Below, in pieces: positions 33,973 to 42,369 of a DNA stretch of 64,000 nucleotides. Source of the stretch: Abyssibius sp040880065 (lineage in GTDB: Bacteria > Pseudomonadota > Alphaproteobacteria > Rhodobacterales > Rhodobacteraceae); contig JBBDJE010000051.1 in NCBI GenBank assembly GCA_040880065.1, forward strand, positions 1 to 64,000. Reading direction: 5' to 3'. A program made the position numbers and the translations under genes. Within the stretch, counting starts at the first letter, position 1. Each line of letters begins with the position of its first letter. The notes beneath the pieces are model-generated. The model was not told where the DNA came from. It made no database searches and saw only the letters and a program-made list of their open reading frames with translations.

Positions 33973-35292
33973 ATGCAAGAACACTTTGTTGACCGCCGCA
34001 AAATAGACCCAAGCCGCCGCAAGCCCGATGGCACGCCGGATAATAATGACCGCGTTGAAATCGGGCCGACGCAACTGGCCTTTGATGAATGGGCGGCGGC
34101 CGGGCTTCAGGCCCCCAACCTTGATGCCATGCGCCGCTATCGCCACAAACGGTTGGTGGAGCATATCATCGCGCGCGATCTGGCAGGGTTGCTGGTGTTT
34201 GACCCGCTCAACATCCGCTATGCGACCGACAGCACGAACATGCAACTTTGGAACACGCATAACCCCTTTCGCGCCTGCCTTGTTTGCGCCGACGGGCATA
34301 TGGTGTTGTGGGATTACAAGAACTCGCCCTTCCTTTCCGCCTTCAACCCTTTGGTAGCCGAAGTGCGCTCGGGCGCGTCGATGTTCTACTTTTCAACTGG
34401 CGACCTTGGCCAGCGCAAGGCGGCTGATTTTGCGGCCCAATTGGCTGATGTTTTGGCCGCACATGCGCCGGGGCATAACAGGCTGGCGATAGACAAAATC
34501 ATGCTTGGCGGGTTGCGCGCAATCGAGGCGCAGGGCTTTAGCGTTACCGAAGGCGAAGAGCTTACCGAAAAGGCACGCTCTATCAAGGGAGCCGACGAGA
34601 TTCTGGCCATGCGTTGCGCCATGAATGCCTGCGAAAAATCCGTGGCCGCCATGGAGCGCGCCGCAAAACCCGGCCTGTCGGAAGATGATATATGGGCGGT
34701 GCTGCACGCCGAAAACATCCGCCGGGGTGGCGAATGGATCGAGACCCGGCTTCTATCCTCTGGCCCGCGCACCAACCCGTGGTTTCAGGAATGCGGGCCG
34801 CGCATTGTGCAAAACAACGAGATTGTCGCCTTTGATACCGACCTGATTGGTGCCTATGGCATGTGTTGCGATATTTCGCGCACATGGTGGGTGGGGACCG
34901 GCAAGCCGCGTCAGGACATGATTGATGACTACAAGCTCGGCTGGGAACATATCGACCATAATATGGCCATGCTGAAACCCGGCGTGAATATGCGTGACCT
35001 TGTGCAAAACGGCCACCGCCTGCCGGACATCTACCAAAAGCAAAAATATTCCTGCGCGATGCACGGCGTTGGCCTGTGCGATGAATGGCCCCTGATCGAC
35101 TATGCCGATAGATATGAGCATGGCGCGTTTGATTACCCGATTGAAGCGGGTATGACCCTGTGCGTCGAAGCGCTGATCAGCCGCGAAGGCGGGGATTTTT
35201 CGATCAAGCTCGAAGATCAGGTGCTGATCACCGAAACCGGCTACGAGAACCTGACAAACTATCCGCGCGATGCGCAATTGCTCGGGCGCTAG
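33973..35292 (+). CDS. dddP: Dimethylsulfoniopropionate lyase DddP
   Basis: Cleaves DMSP to dimethyl sulfide and acrylate; a cytoplasmic M24 (pita-bread) fold protein without peptidase activity. The 439-aa protein keeps family signatures (RKIDPSRR, DRVEIGPTQLAF, STNMQLWNTHNPFR, RGGEWIETRLL) and all six metal ligands: D288, D290, D300, H364, E399, E414. These lie exactly seven residues before the published ligands of the Ruegeria lacuscaerulensis enzyme as I recall them. AGGAG precedes ATG 33973; the frame is open upstream but nonhomologous. No dddT or acuI genes are adjacent. Confidence 0.93.
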   Translation: MQEHFVDRRKIDPSRRKPDGTPDNNDRVEIGPTQLAFDEWAAAGLQAPNLDAMRRYRHKRLVEHIIARDLAGLLVFDPLNIRYATDSTNMQLWNTHNPFRACLVCADGHMVLWDYKNSPFLSAFNPLVAEVRSGASMFYFSTGDLGQRKAADFAAQLADVLAAHAPGHNRLAIDKIMLGGLRAIEAQGFSVTEGEELTEKARSIKGADEILAMRCAMNACEKSVAAMERAAKPGLSEDDIWAVLHAENIRRGGEWIETRLLSSGPRTNPWFQECGPRIVQNNEIVAFDTDLIGAYGMCCDISRTWWVGTGKPRQDMIDDYKLGWEHIDHNMAMLKPGVNMRDLVQNGHRLPDIYQKQKYSCAMHGVGLCDEWPLIDYADRYEHGAFDYPIEAGMTLCVEALISREGGDFSIKLEDQVLITETGYENLTNYPRDAQLLGR

Positions 35293-36236
35293 CTGCCCTG
35301 CACCTTGTCATAAATATCGACCGGATTGCGCCACAGAATGCGTGGCCGGCCGATAACTATGCTCAACCTGTTCATGGCGCGGGCGAAATAAACCAACCCG
35401 CGCTGTTCGTTAAACACCAGCACAACTGCGCCCTGAAGCGATAACAGCATGAACCATACAAACGCGCTTAAAGCCGCCCAGATGTTATGTAAATGGCCCC
35501 GAAACAAGCCAAAACGCAGCACCGACATCAGCCCGCGATGATGCGCCTGGGCGATTTGCTTACCCATACGAAAGCCGAATGCCGCGCGTTCCGGCAAAAT
35601 GTCTTCTCTGGTAATCGCATCGGGCACGAAGCGAATCTTTTCACCCGAATCTGTAAGCTGATACGACAAAAAGAAGTCCGATCCGCCGATGGTATTGAAC
35701 CGCAGATCAAACCGCATTGCGCGCCCGTCATCTGCAAAGACAGACCGTCGAAACACAATATTCTGGGTTGTCACCGCTTTGAGATCGGCTGGTTCATTGC
35801 GCCGTTTCTTTACTGCTTCGAGTGCTTTGAAAATGCGCGGCGCGGTGTCGGGCTCTTTCATAATCGCGCGGCCCGCAAAAATGTTATAAGCGGGCATCGC
35901 CACAATCGCGGCATACATGGCCACGGCCCAGTTCGGGTCGATCACCTCGTCATCATCTATAAAGGCCAGCCAGTCGCCGCTGCCTTGCAGGAATTGCTCG
36001 ATCGCACAATTGCGGGCCCGCACAACGCCAATTCGCGGCTCATGCGCATAGGTTATGGCCAACTGCTCGGAAAGCGACTCGATTACCGCAAGCGAAGGCG
36101 TGTCCGGCCCGCTTTCAACGATGATGAATCGCAGGTCCAGCCCCTCAACCGGCGCAAGATTGGTGCAAGAATGCAACAGTTCGGCAAGCATTTGCGGCCG
36201 TTCACGCGTGCATATCGCAATTACAAACTCGGGCAT
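35289..36236 (-). CDS. Glycosyltransferase family 2, copy A
   Basis: A 315-aa GT-A fold glycosyltransferase. It starts with IAICTRERPQMLAELL, has the metal-binding LAFIDDDEVIDPNW motif near residue 95, and ends with a hydrophobic membrane-associated stretch (FVWFMLLSLQGAVVLVF) followed by the tail IGRPRILWRNP. Copy B at 36584 shares this whole plan. The acceptor is unknown. Its 3' end overlaps the dddP stop by 4 bp. Confidence 0.88.
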   Translation of the reverse strand: MPEFVIAICTRERPQMLAELLHSCTNLAPVEGLDLRFIIVESGPDTPSLAVIESLSEQLAITYAHEPRIGVVRARNCAIEQFLQGSGDWLAFIDDDEVIDPNWAVAMYAAIVAMPAYNIFAGRAIMKEPDTAPRIFKALEAVKKRRNEPADLKAVTTQNIVFRRSVFADDGRAMRFDLRFNTIGGSDFFLSYQLTDSGEKIRFVPDAITREDILPERAAFGFRMGKQIAQAHHRGLMSVLRFGLFRGHLHNIWAALSAFVWFMLLSLQGAVVLVFNEQRGLVYFARAMNRLSIVIGRPRILWRNPVDIYDKVQGS

Positions 36237-36306
36237 TTCATTTTCTTTTTCTGCTGGTATATAGTGGCTTCGACGAAAGTCTTATTCCAATATGATGGAG
36301 CCTTAA

Positions 36307-36510
36307 ATGATTAAAGTTATCCGCGTTGCCCTTGCTGGTGTTTTCGCTGCTGGTGCAGCCTATGCCGGTTCGGCCGTATTCATCGCCCCCGAAGTGACCA
36401 TGGTTGAAGAACCCATGCGTTCCGGTTCGGGTGCATGGTTGATTCCGCTGGCAATCATCGCGATCCTCGCGCTGACCCTGACCGGTGGCGAAGACGAATA
36501 CCCAACCTAA
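36307..36510 (+). CDS. Small exported/membrane protein
   Basis: A 67-aa protein with an N-terminal signal peptide (MIKVIRVALAGVFAAGAAYA), a short linker with acidic residues, a TM helix (~44-61, WLIPLAIIAILALTLTG) and an acidic C-terminus. ATGGAGCC before the start supplies a ribosome site, and a strong terminator follows, so it is likely a real single-gene unit. Similar small proteins with the same plan are common in Rhodobacteraceae; function unknown. A TATATAGTG box near 36257 could be its -10. Confidence 0.8.
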   Translation: MIKVIRVALAGVFAAGAAYAGSAVFIAPEVTMVEEPMRSGSGAWLIPLAIIAILALTLTGGEDEYPT

Positions 36511-36543
36511 GAAGCCTGATTAGCCCTTTTGGCAAATTCTGCA

Positions 36544-36577
36544 AAGCGCCCGGCCATTGGTCGGGCGCTTCTTTTTT
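36544..36577 (+). terminator. Rho-independent terminator after the small membrane protein gene
   Basis: AAGCGCCCG pairs perfectly with CGGGCGCTT around a 9-nt loop; a run of six Ts follows after one C. It ends 7 bases before the stop of convergent glycosyltransferase B. Confidence 0.9.
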
Positions 36578-36583
36578 GTTAGA

Positions 36584-37519
36584 TCACTGTCCTTGGACAG
36601 TCGCGTAGCTTTCGCTTGGTCGGCTCCAAAACACGCGTGGCCGACCAATTGCCGAAGCTACCGCGACCCACGCGCGCGCAAGTAGTCTAAGCCCGCGCTG
36701 CTCAGACACCACCAAAATAAAAACGCCAATCAAACCAAACACAACGCCCTTTGTCACGTCGCGCAGAATTTCCCGCAATACAAAAAGGCTCCCCGCAAAT
36801 CGGCCCATGTGGTTGATTGTAACAATGCCGCTACAATGCGCTTGGTGTCCAATTTTGGAAAACTGAAATCTCAGACTTTGGCGGCTTTCAGGAACATGTT
36901 CATAGGTCAGGGCCGACTTGAAATAACGGCAGGTATAACCCCGCAACCGAATGCGCCGGAAAAAGTCGAAATCCTCTCCACCTGTTAAATTATAGGCCAA
37001 ATCAAACAGGTGCAGTTTCTCGCCATCGTCAAAAATTTCTCGGCGCATGAGGCAATTATTGGTTCCGCTCCTAAAAACCTTATGCCCGTGCGGATGAAAC
37101 TTTGGTCGCGCTGCGCGCAAAATACGCGGCGCTGACGGATCATAGATTTTTAGCGTTGGCCCGACCAACAGATCAGCATCGGGGAAATCTGCGCGCGCTT
37201 GCAGAAAGACCGATAGCCAATCGGGCGCGACCACTTCGTCATCATCAACCAGCGCAATCCATTCGGATTCTCCTGCCAAAAACTGCGTAACCACTGCATT
37301 GCGGGCATATACCAACCCAAGGCGCGGCTCGTTATGGTAGGAAATGTTCAGCCGGTCGGCAAAGCTTTCGGCCACGTCCTTTGCGCCGGTGGGCGGGCCA
37401 TTCTCGATTAGAATTATCTCAACGGTTTCGCCAGCCTGCGCAATGCTGATGCACAGGCTTTCCAGCAACTCCGCCAGCATTTTGGGCCGCTCGCGCGTGC
37501 ATATCCCGATATTCAGCAT
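36584..37519 (-). CDS. Glycosyltransferase family 2, copy B
   Basis: A 311-aa GT-A glycosyltransferase paralogous to copy A. Matching segments are ICTRERPKMLAELL at the start, IALVDDDEVVAPDW near residue 92, a C-terminal hydrophobic helix, SEQRGLRLLARAW, and the tail IGRPRVFWSRP with the same VQG ending. Identity looks modest, so the duplication is old. The acceptor is unknown. It is divergent from parE. Confidence 0.88.
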   Translation of the reverse strand: MLNIGICTRERPKMLAELLESLCISIAQAGETVEIILIENGPPTGAKDVAESFADRLNISYHNEPRLGLVYARNAVVTQFLAGESEWIALVDDDEVVAPDWLSVFLQARADFPDADLLVGPTLKIYDPSAPRILRAARPKFHPHGHKVFRSGTNNCLMRREIFDDGEKLHLFDLAYNLTGGEDFDFFRRIRLRGYTCRYFKSALTYEHVPESRQSLRFQFSKIGHQAHCSGIVTINHMGRFAGSLFVLREILRDVTKGVVFGLIGVFILVVSEQRGLRLLARAWVAVASAIGRPRVFWSRPSESYATVQGQ

Positions 37520-37660
37520 AGGCTTATTCCAATTCCTCGTTGCGCTTTGCTTATATTGCCGCGCATGGGCAACGCAAATGCCAATTGCCTGCCTACAAGA
37601 TATTGTGCCTGCCCCCTGCTATCTGCCATATTGGGCATTGAGCAGAAAACGGGAAAACCC

Positions 37661-39643
37661 ATGGCAGCGCCAAACGACCTATTTGACGAAGATGAAGCCT
37701 CCAACAACTATTCCGCATCCTCGATCGAGGTGCTGGAAGGGCTGGAACCGGTCCGCAAGCGCCCCGGCATGTATATTGGCGGCACCGATGAGCGCGCTTT
37801 GCACCATCTGGTGGCCGAAGTGCTGGACAACTCGATGGACGAGGCGGTGGCCGGCCATGCCAACCGCATAGAAGTTGAATTGCACGAAGATTTTTCGGTG
37901 ACCATCCGCGACAATGGCCGCGGCATGCCTGTCGATCCGCACCCGAAATTTCCCGACAAATCGGCGCTGGAGGTGATTATGTGCACGCTCCATGCGGGGG
38001 GCAAGTTTTCGGGCAAGGTCTATCAAACATCGGGCGGCTTGCACGGGGTCGGTATTTCGGTTGTGAACGCGCTGTCTGATCATGTCGAGGTTGAGGTGGC
38101 GCGCAGCAAGCTGCTCTATCGCCAGCGGTTCAGCCGTGGCCTGCCCGTAGGCGGGTTGGAGGAGCTGGGCGCTACGCAAAACCGCCGCGGCACCTCGGTC
38201 ACTTTCCACCCCGATGCGGAAATTTTCGGCAGCGCAGCGCGGTTCAAGCCCGCGCGCCTGCTTAAAATGGTCCGCTCCAAGGCCTATCTGTTTTCAGGCG
38301 TCGAGATCCGTTGGAAATGCGCGCCAAGCTGCATTACCGATGATACGCCCGATGCCGCAACCTTCCACTTTCCCGGCGGCTTGGCAGATTACCTGAAAGA
38401 AACGCTGGAAGATGCTGCAACCTATAGCGAAAAGCCGTTTGCGGGTAAGGTAGAGTTTTCTGAACGTTTTGGTGGCGAGACTGTTGGCTCGGCGGAATGG
38501 GCTATCAACTGGACACCGGCGCGCGACGCGTTTGTAAACTCGTATTGCAACACAGTGCCCACCCCCGAAGGCGGCACGCATGAAAGCGGGTTCTGGGCGG
38601 CAGTTCTGAAGGGTGTGCGCGCTTATGGCGAGCTTGTGTCCAACCGCAAGGCCAGCCAGATCACCCGTGAAGACGTGATGGCCGGTGGCTGCGCGATGAT
38701 TTCGGTGTTCATTCGCGAGCCCGAATTCGTGGGCCAGACCAAGGACCGGCTGGCCACAACCGAAGCGGCGCGCCTAGTGGAGCACGCCGTGCGCGACCAT
38801 TTTGATAACTGGCTGGCGGCCGATACCAAATCGGCTGGCGCGATCCTCGATTATCTGGTGCTGCGCGCCGAAGAACGCCTGCGCCGCCGCGCCGAAAAGG
38901 AAACCCAGCGCAAATCGGCCACCAAAAAGCTGCGCCTGCCCGGCAAGCTGGCCGATTGTTCAACCAGTGGCCGCGAGGGAACAGAGCTGTTTCTGGTAGA
39001 GGGCGATTCTGCGGGTGGCAGCGCAAAACAGGCCCGCAACCGCAAGACCCAGGCCATTTTGCCATTGCGCGGCAAAATTCTGAACGTATTGGGGGCGTCG
39101 GGCGCAAAACTTACGCAAAATCAGGAACTTGCCGACCTTTGCCAAGCCATGGGCGTTTCTGCGGGCAGCCGCTTCAACATCGACGATCTGCGCTATGAGC
39201 GCATCATCATCATGACCGATGCCGATGTTGACGGCGCGCATATCGCAGCACTTTTGATGACGTTTTTCTTCACCCAGATGCGCCCGCTCATCGAATCTGG
39301 CCATTTGTTTCTTGCTGCACCGCCGTTGTTTAGGCTGACGCAAGGCGCAAAATCTGTTTACGCCGCCGATATGCTTGAGCGCGACGACTGGCTGAAGCGT
39401 GGCCTTGGCGGGCGCGGTAAAATTGACGTGGGCCGCTTCAAGGGCCTTGGTGAAATGAACCCCGCGCAGTTGAAAGAAACCACGATGGACCCGTCCACCC
39501 GCAAGCTCATTCGTGTGAGTATTGATGATGACGAACCGGGCGAAACCGATGATCTGGTCGAGCGCCTGATGGGTAAAAAGCCCGAAAAGCGGTTCCAGTA
39601 TATTCAGGAAAACGCGAAGTTTGTGGAGGAACTGGATGTCTAG
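37661..39643 (+). CDS. parE: DNA topoisomerase IV subunit B
   Basis: ATPase subunit of the decatenating topoisomerase. About 660 aa: GHKL ATPase domain (YSASSIEVLEGLEPVRKRPG, VLDNSMDEA, DNGRGMPVD, the GGLHGVG lid), transducer, and TOPRIM domain with VEGDSAGGSAKQ and TDADVDGAHI. The DLFDED... N-terminus and GGTDERALHH favour ParE over GyrB. ATG 37661 is the family start; upstream in-frame sequence looks noncoding. Confidence 0.95.
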   Translation: MAAPNDLFDEDEASNNYSASSIEVLEGLEPVRKRPGMYIGGTDERALHHLVAEVLDNSMDEAVAGHANRIEVELHEDFSVTIRDNGRGMPVDPHPKFPDKSALEVIMCTLHAGGKFSGKVYQTSGGLHGVGISVVNALSDHVEVEVARSKLLYRQRFSRGLPVGGLEELGATQNRRGTSVTFHPDAEIFGSAARFKPARLLKMVRSKAYLFSGVEIRWKCAPSCITDDTPDAATFHFPGGLADYLKETLEDAATYSEKPFAGKVEFSERFGGETVGSAEWAINWTPARDAFVNSYCNTVPTPEGGTHESGFWAAVLKGVRAYGELVSNRKASQITREDVMAGGCAMISVFIREPEFVGQTKDRLATTEAARLVEHAVRDHFDNWLAADTKSAGAILDYLVLRAEERLRRRAEKETQRKSATKKLRLPGKLADCSTSGREGTELFLVEGDSAGGSAKQARNRKTQAILPLRGKILNVLGASGAKLTQNQELADLCQAMGVSAGSRFNIDDLRYERIIIMTDADVDGAHIAALLMTFFFTQMRPLIESGHLFLAAPPLFRLTQGAKSVYAADMLERDDWLKRGLGGRGKIDVGRFKGLGEMNPAQLKETTMDPSTRKLIRVSIDDDEPGETDDLVERLMGKKPEKRFQYIQENAKFVEELDV

Positions 39644-39658
39644 CGCAGGGCGCGTTGA

Positions 39659-39799
39659 TTATGCAGCGCGTTTGATTTGATTTGCAATTTCAAATTCATT
39701 GCGAGAAAACATTGAAGTTTGCTTAAACGCATCTAATCCGAGATTTTCGAACGTAAGCATTACGGCCCGCTCAATAGCGTCGTTCATGTATTTTGTCAT
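39659..39799 (-). CDS. Small AT-rich ORF of unknown function (46 aa)
   Basis: A 46-codon frame from ATG 39799 to TAA, preceded by AGGATT at ribosome-binding distance. The product starts MTKYMNDAIERA and ends NQIKRAA; it is amphipathic, probably helical, with no signal peptide. It follows the 177-aa gene on the same strand after 50 bp and shares its low GC, so they may be one transferred unit. I recognise no family. Confidence 0.5.
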   Translation of the reverse strand: MTKYMNDAIERAVMLTFENLGLDAFKQTSMFSRNEFEIANQIKRAA

Positions 39800-39849
39800 T
39801 TTCAATCCTAGAATCAGCAAATTACTTAATCATATAGACACAAAACCAG

Positions 39850-40383
39850 TTAACAATCCAACAACTTTTTAGAAACTGATATCCACGCACCGTGTGATTC
39901 TACTTTTGAGAAAATATCTTCGTTTACTAAGTTACGAGAAAGTTCCTTCAAAAAAACTGCGTCCGAAGGACTCCGTAAATGAATTTTTATATGGTTAGCT
40001 TTGAGTGAATTTTCGCTAATTAAAAGCCAGTTTATCAATAATCGTTTCAAAAGATTCTGAAAGTCTTCTACATCTAGCTCTCCAAAATCATACTTTGGAG
40101 AAAACAATACGTGGCGAACTCGTAGAACATGGCCATCATATCCTTTTAGCAAAGCGCAATTTGCAAAGAAAATTGCATCTGTCTCGCTATCGACGCCTGA
40201 AAGGCCGAAAATTCCAGAGTGAGTTCGGTCTTCATTTTCAAGCGCTATATTCTTTAAAGAAGGCAAACTCTGCGGAAAAAAATCTAAAAAATCCTCACCA
40301 AACTTTTCGCAACTAGCTTTCCAACCATCCTCAAAACATTCCCAGTCACCATTGTCGACACGAATACGAGTTAAATCAGACAT
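39850..40383 (-). CDS. Hypothetical protein in AT-rich island (177 aa)
   Basis: A 177-aa soluble, acidic protein that I do not recognise. It is Phe-, Leu- and Asn-rich with alternating helices and strands and no TM or signal; features include ECFEDGWKASCEKFGEDF near the start and a C-terminal KVESHGAWISVSKKLL. Codon use is AT-rich and unlike every neighbour, a sign of acquisition. No Shine-Dalgarno is visible before the ATG. It might be an immunity-type or defence-associated protein, but nothing in the sequence proves that. Confidence 0.7.
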   Translation of the reverse strand: MSDLTRIRVDNGDWECFEDGWKASCEKFGEDFLDFFPQSLPSLKNIALENEDRTHSGIFGLSGVDSETDAIFFANCALLKGYDGHVLRVRHVLFSPKYDFGELDVEDFQNLLKRLLINWLLISENSLKANHIKIHLRSPSDAVFLKELSRNLVNEDIFSKVESHGAWISVSKKLLDC

Positions 40384-40464
40384 GTAAAACTATCCATAAT
40401 TTTGATCAAGAAATAGCGATGTACAATACAATTAACTTTGGAGCAACTTAAGATTGATCACCGC

Positions 40465-42270
40465 TCATGCGCGCTCTTCCAGCAGCAGCCACTCTTCTTC
40501 GGCCTTTGCAAGCCTCGCTTGGCGGTCGGCCAAAGCCGCTGTGGCTTTGGCAAATTTTGCAGGCGCGTTGGCGTAAAGATCTGGCGTTGCCAGCAATTGT
40601 GTCAGTTTGGCAATATCCGCCTCAAACTCGGCAATTACCGCAGGCAGTTCGGCCAGCCTGTGCGTTTCGGTGAAGCTGAGCGCAGGTTTCGCCGCCGGTT
40701 TGGGGGCTTTGGTGGCGGGAACATTGGCAGGCTTTTTTACGGTAGCGGGCTTTTCGGCCTTCACCGCGCGCTGGGCCAGCGAATCGGTATAGCCACCGGC
40801 GCAAATGGTCACTTTGCCGTCGCCCTCCATCACCAAAGTGGTGGTGGCAATGCGGTCGATAAAGTCACGGTCATGGCTGACGAGCAGCACGGTGCCGTCA
40901 AAATCATCAAGCAGTTCTTGCAAGAGGTCGAGCGTTTCAACGTCCAGATCATTGGTTGGTTCGTCGAGAATGAGCAGGTTGGCCGGTTGCGCCATGAGCC
41001 GCGCCAGCAGCAAGCGGGCTTTTTCACCGCCTGAAAGCGCGGTGATCGGGCTGCGCATTTGCTCTTCGGCAAACAGAAAATCCTTCAGATATCCCACAAC
41101 ATGCCGCGCCGTGCCGCGCACCATAATCTGGTCATTCCGGCCAGAGCCGCCAATGGCAGGGTCTTCGGTCAGCGCGGTCCACAGGGTTTGGCTGGGGTCA
41201 AGTGCGGCGCGGTTCTGGTCAAACACCGCAGGCACAAGGTTGGCACCAAGCTTGATGGTGCCGCTATCTGGGGCCAGCGCGCCGGTCAGCAGGTTCAGCA
41301 ATGTGGTTTTGCCCGCGCCATTGGGGCCAACAAACGCAATGCGCTCGCCGCGCTGAATGCGCATGGAAAAGTCGCGCAGAATGCACCGCTCGCCAAAAGA
41401 TTTGGAAACATCGCGCGCCTCGACCACCAGCGCGCCAGATTTCGGGGCCGCTTCAAACTCCATTGCAGCTACACCTGCGCGGCGGATTTGCGAGGAGCGT
41501 TCGGCGCGCAGATCGGCCAGCCGCCGCACGCGGCCCATATTGCGTTTGCGCCGTGCTGAAATACCCTCGACCGCCCAGCGTGCTTCGGCCTTGATCAGCC
41601 GGTTGAGTTTGTGGCGCTGCTGGTCTTCCTCCTCAAATATCTTGTCGCGCCATTCTTCAAAATGGCTAAAACCACGGTCGACCCGCCGCACCTGCCCGCG
41701 ATCGACCCACAATATATTGCGGGTGAGCGCGCGTAAAAACGCGCGGTCATGGCTGATAAGCACGAAAGCTTTCTGGGTCGAGGCGAGCTCTTGCTCAAGC
41801 CACGAAATCATCTCGATATCAAGGTGGTTGGTCGGCTCGTCAAGCAACATGAGTTCGGCATCCTGCGCCAAAAGCCGCGCCAGTGCCGCACGCCGACGCT
41901 CGCCACCGCTTGCAGCACCGGGCGCAATAGTGCCTTCGAGCTTAACGCCTTCCAGCGCGATATCGGCGCGATAGAACTCATCTTCATGCAAACCGGCGCG
42001 CACCCAGTCAGCCAGCGTTGCAAAGCCGCTAAAATCCGGCTCTTGCTCCATCATCGCCACATGCTGGCCGGGTTGGATAAAGACCGTGCCGGAATCCGGC
42101 ACCACGTGGCCTTGCATAATGCGCATAAGCGTTGATTTGCCCGAACCGTTGCGCCCGACAAGTGCAATGCGGTCGCCCGGATGCACGGCAAGCGAAAGGT
42201 TTTCAAACAGCGGATCACCCCCGAAATTCAGGGAAATGTCGCTCATCGTAAGGATGGGGGGTTGTGCCAT
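40465..42270 (-). CDS. uup: ABC-F family ATPase, Uup type
   Basis: A soluble ABC-F protein with two ATPase domains and no TM helices (~601 aa). Domain 1 has GRNGSGKST and the SGGERRRAALARLL signature; domain 2 has GPNGAGKTTLL and SGGEKARLLLARLM; both Walker B segments end LDEPTN. A Pro/Ala/Lys linker and a C-terminal coiled coil (~530-600) match Uup, a protein linked to ribosome and DNA-structure maintenance. ATG 42270 is favoured; ATG 42279 and 42291 are also in frame. Confidence 0.92.
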   Translation of the reverse strand: MAQPPILTMSDISLNFGGDPLFENLSLAVHPGDRIALVGRNGSGKSTLMRIMQGHVVPDSGTVFIQPGQHVAMMEQEPDFSGFATLADWVRAGLHEDEFYRADIALEGVKLEGTIAPGAASGGERRRAALARLLAQDAELMLLDEPTNHLDIEMISWLEQELASTQKAFVLISHDRAFLRALTRNILWVDRGQVRRVDRGFSHFEEWRDKIFEEEDQQRHKLNRLIKAEARWAVEGISARRKRNMGRVRRLADLRAERSSQIRRAGVAAMEFEAAPKSGALVVEARDVSKSFGERCILRDFSMRIQRGERIAFVGPNGAGKTTLLNLLTGALAPDSGTIKLGANLVPAVFDQNRAALDPSQTLWTALTEDPAIGGSGRNDQIMVRGTARHVVGYLKDFLFAEEQMRSPITALSGGEKARLLLARLMAQPANLLILDEPTNDLDVETLDLLQELLDDFDGTVLLVSHDRDFIDRIATTTLVMEGDGKVTICAGGYTDSLAQRAVKAEKPATVKKPANVPATKAPKPAAKPALSFTETHRLAELPAVIAEFEADIAKLTQLLATPDLYANAPAKFAKATAALADRQARLAKAEEEWLLLEERA

Positions 42271-42369
42271 GCACGCCATATCGCCCGCCATTTGGCCAGC
42301 GTCAAGGCCTGCCTCTTGCGCCCGCCCGCCCCCGCGCTAAGCTAACCGAAACTTACCGGAGCCTGCGCC

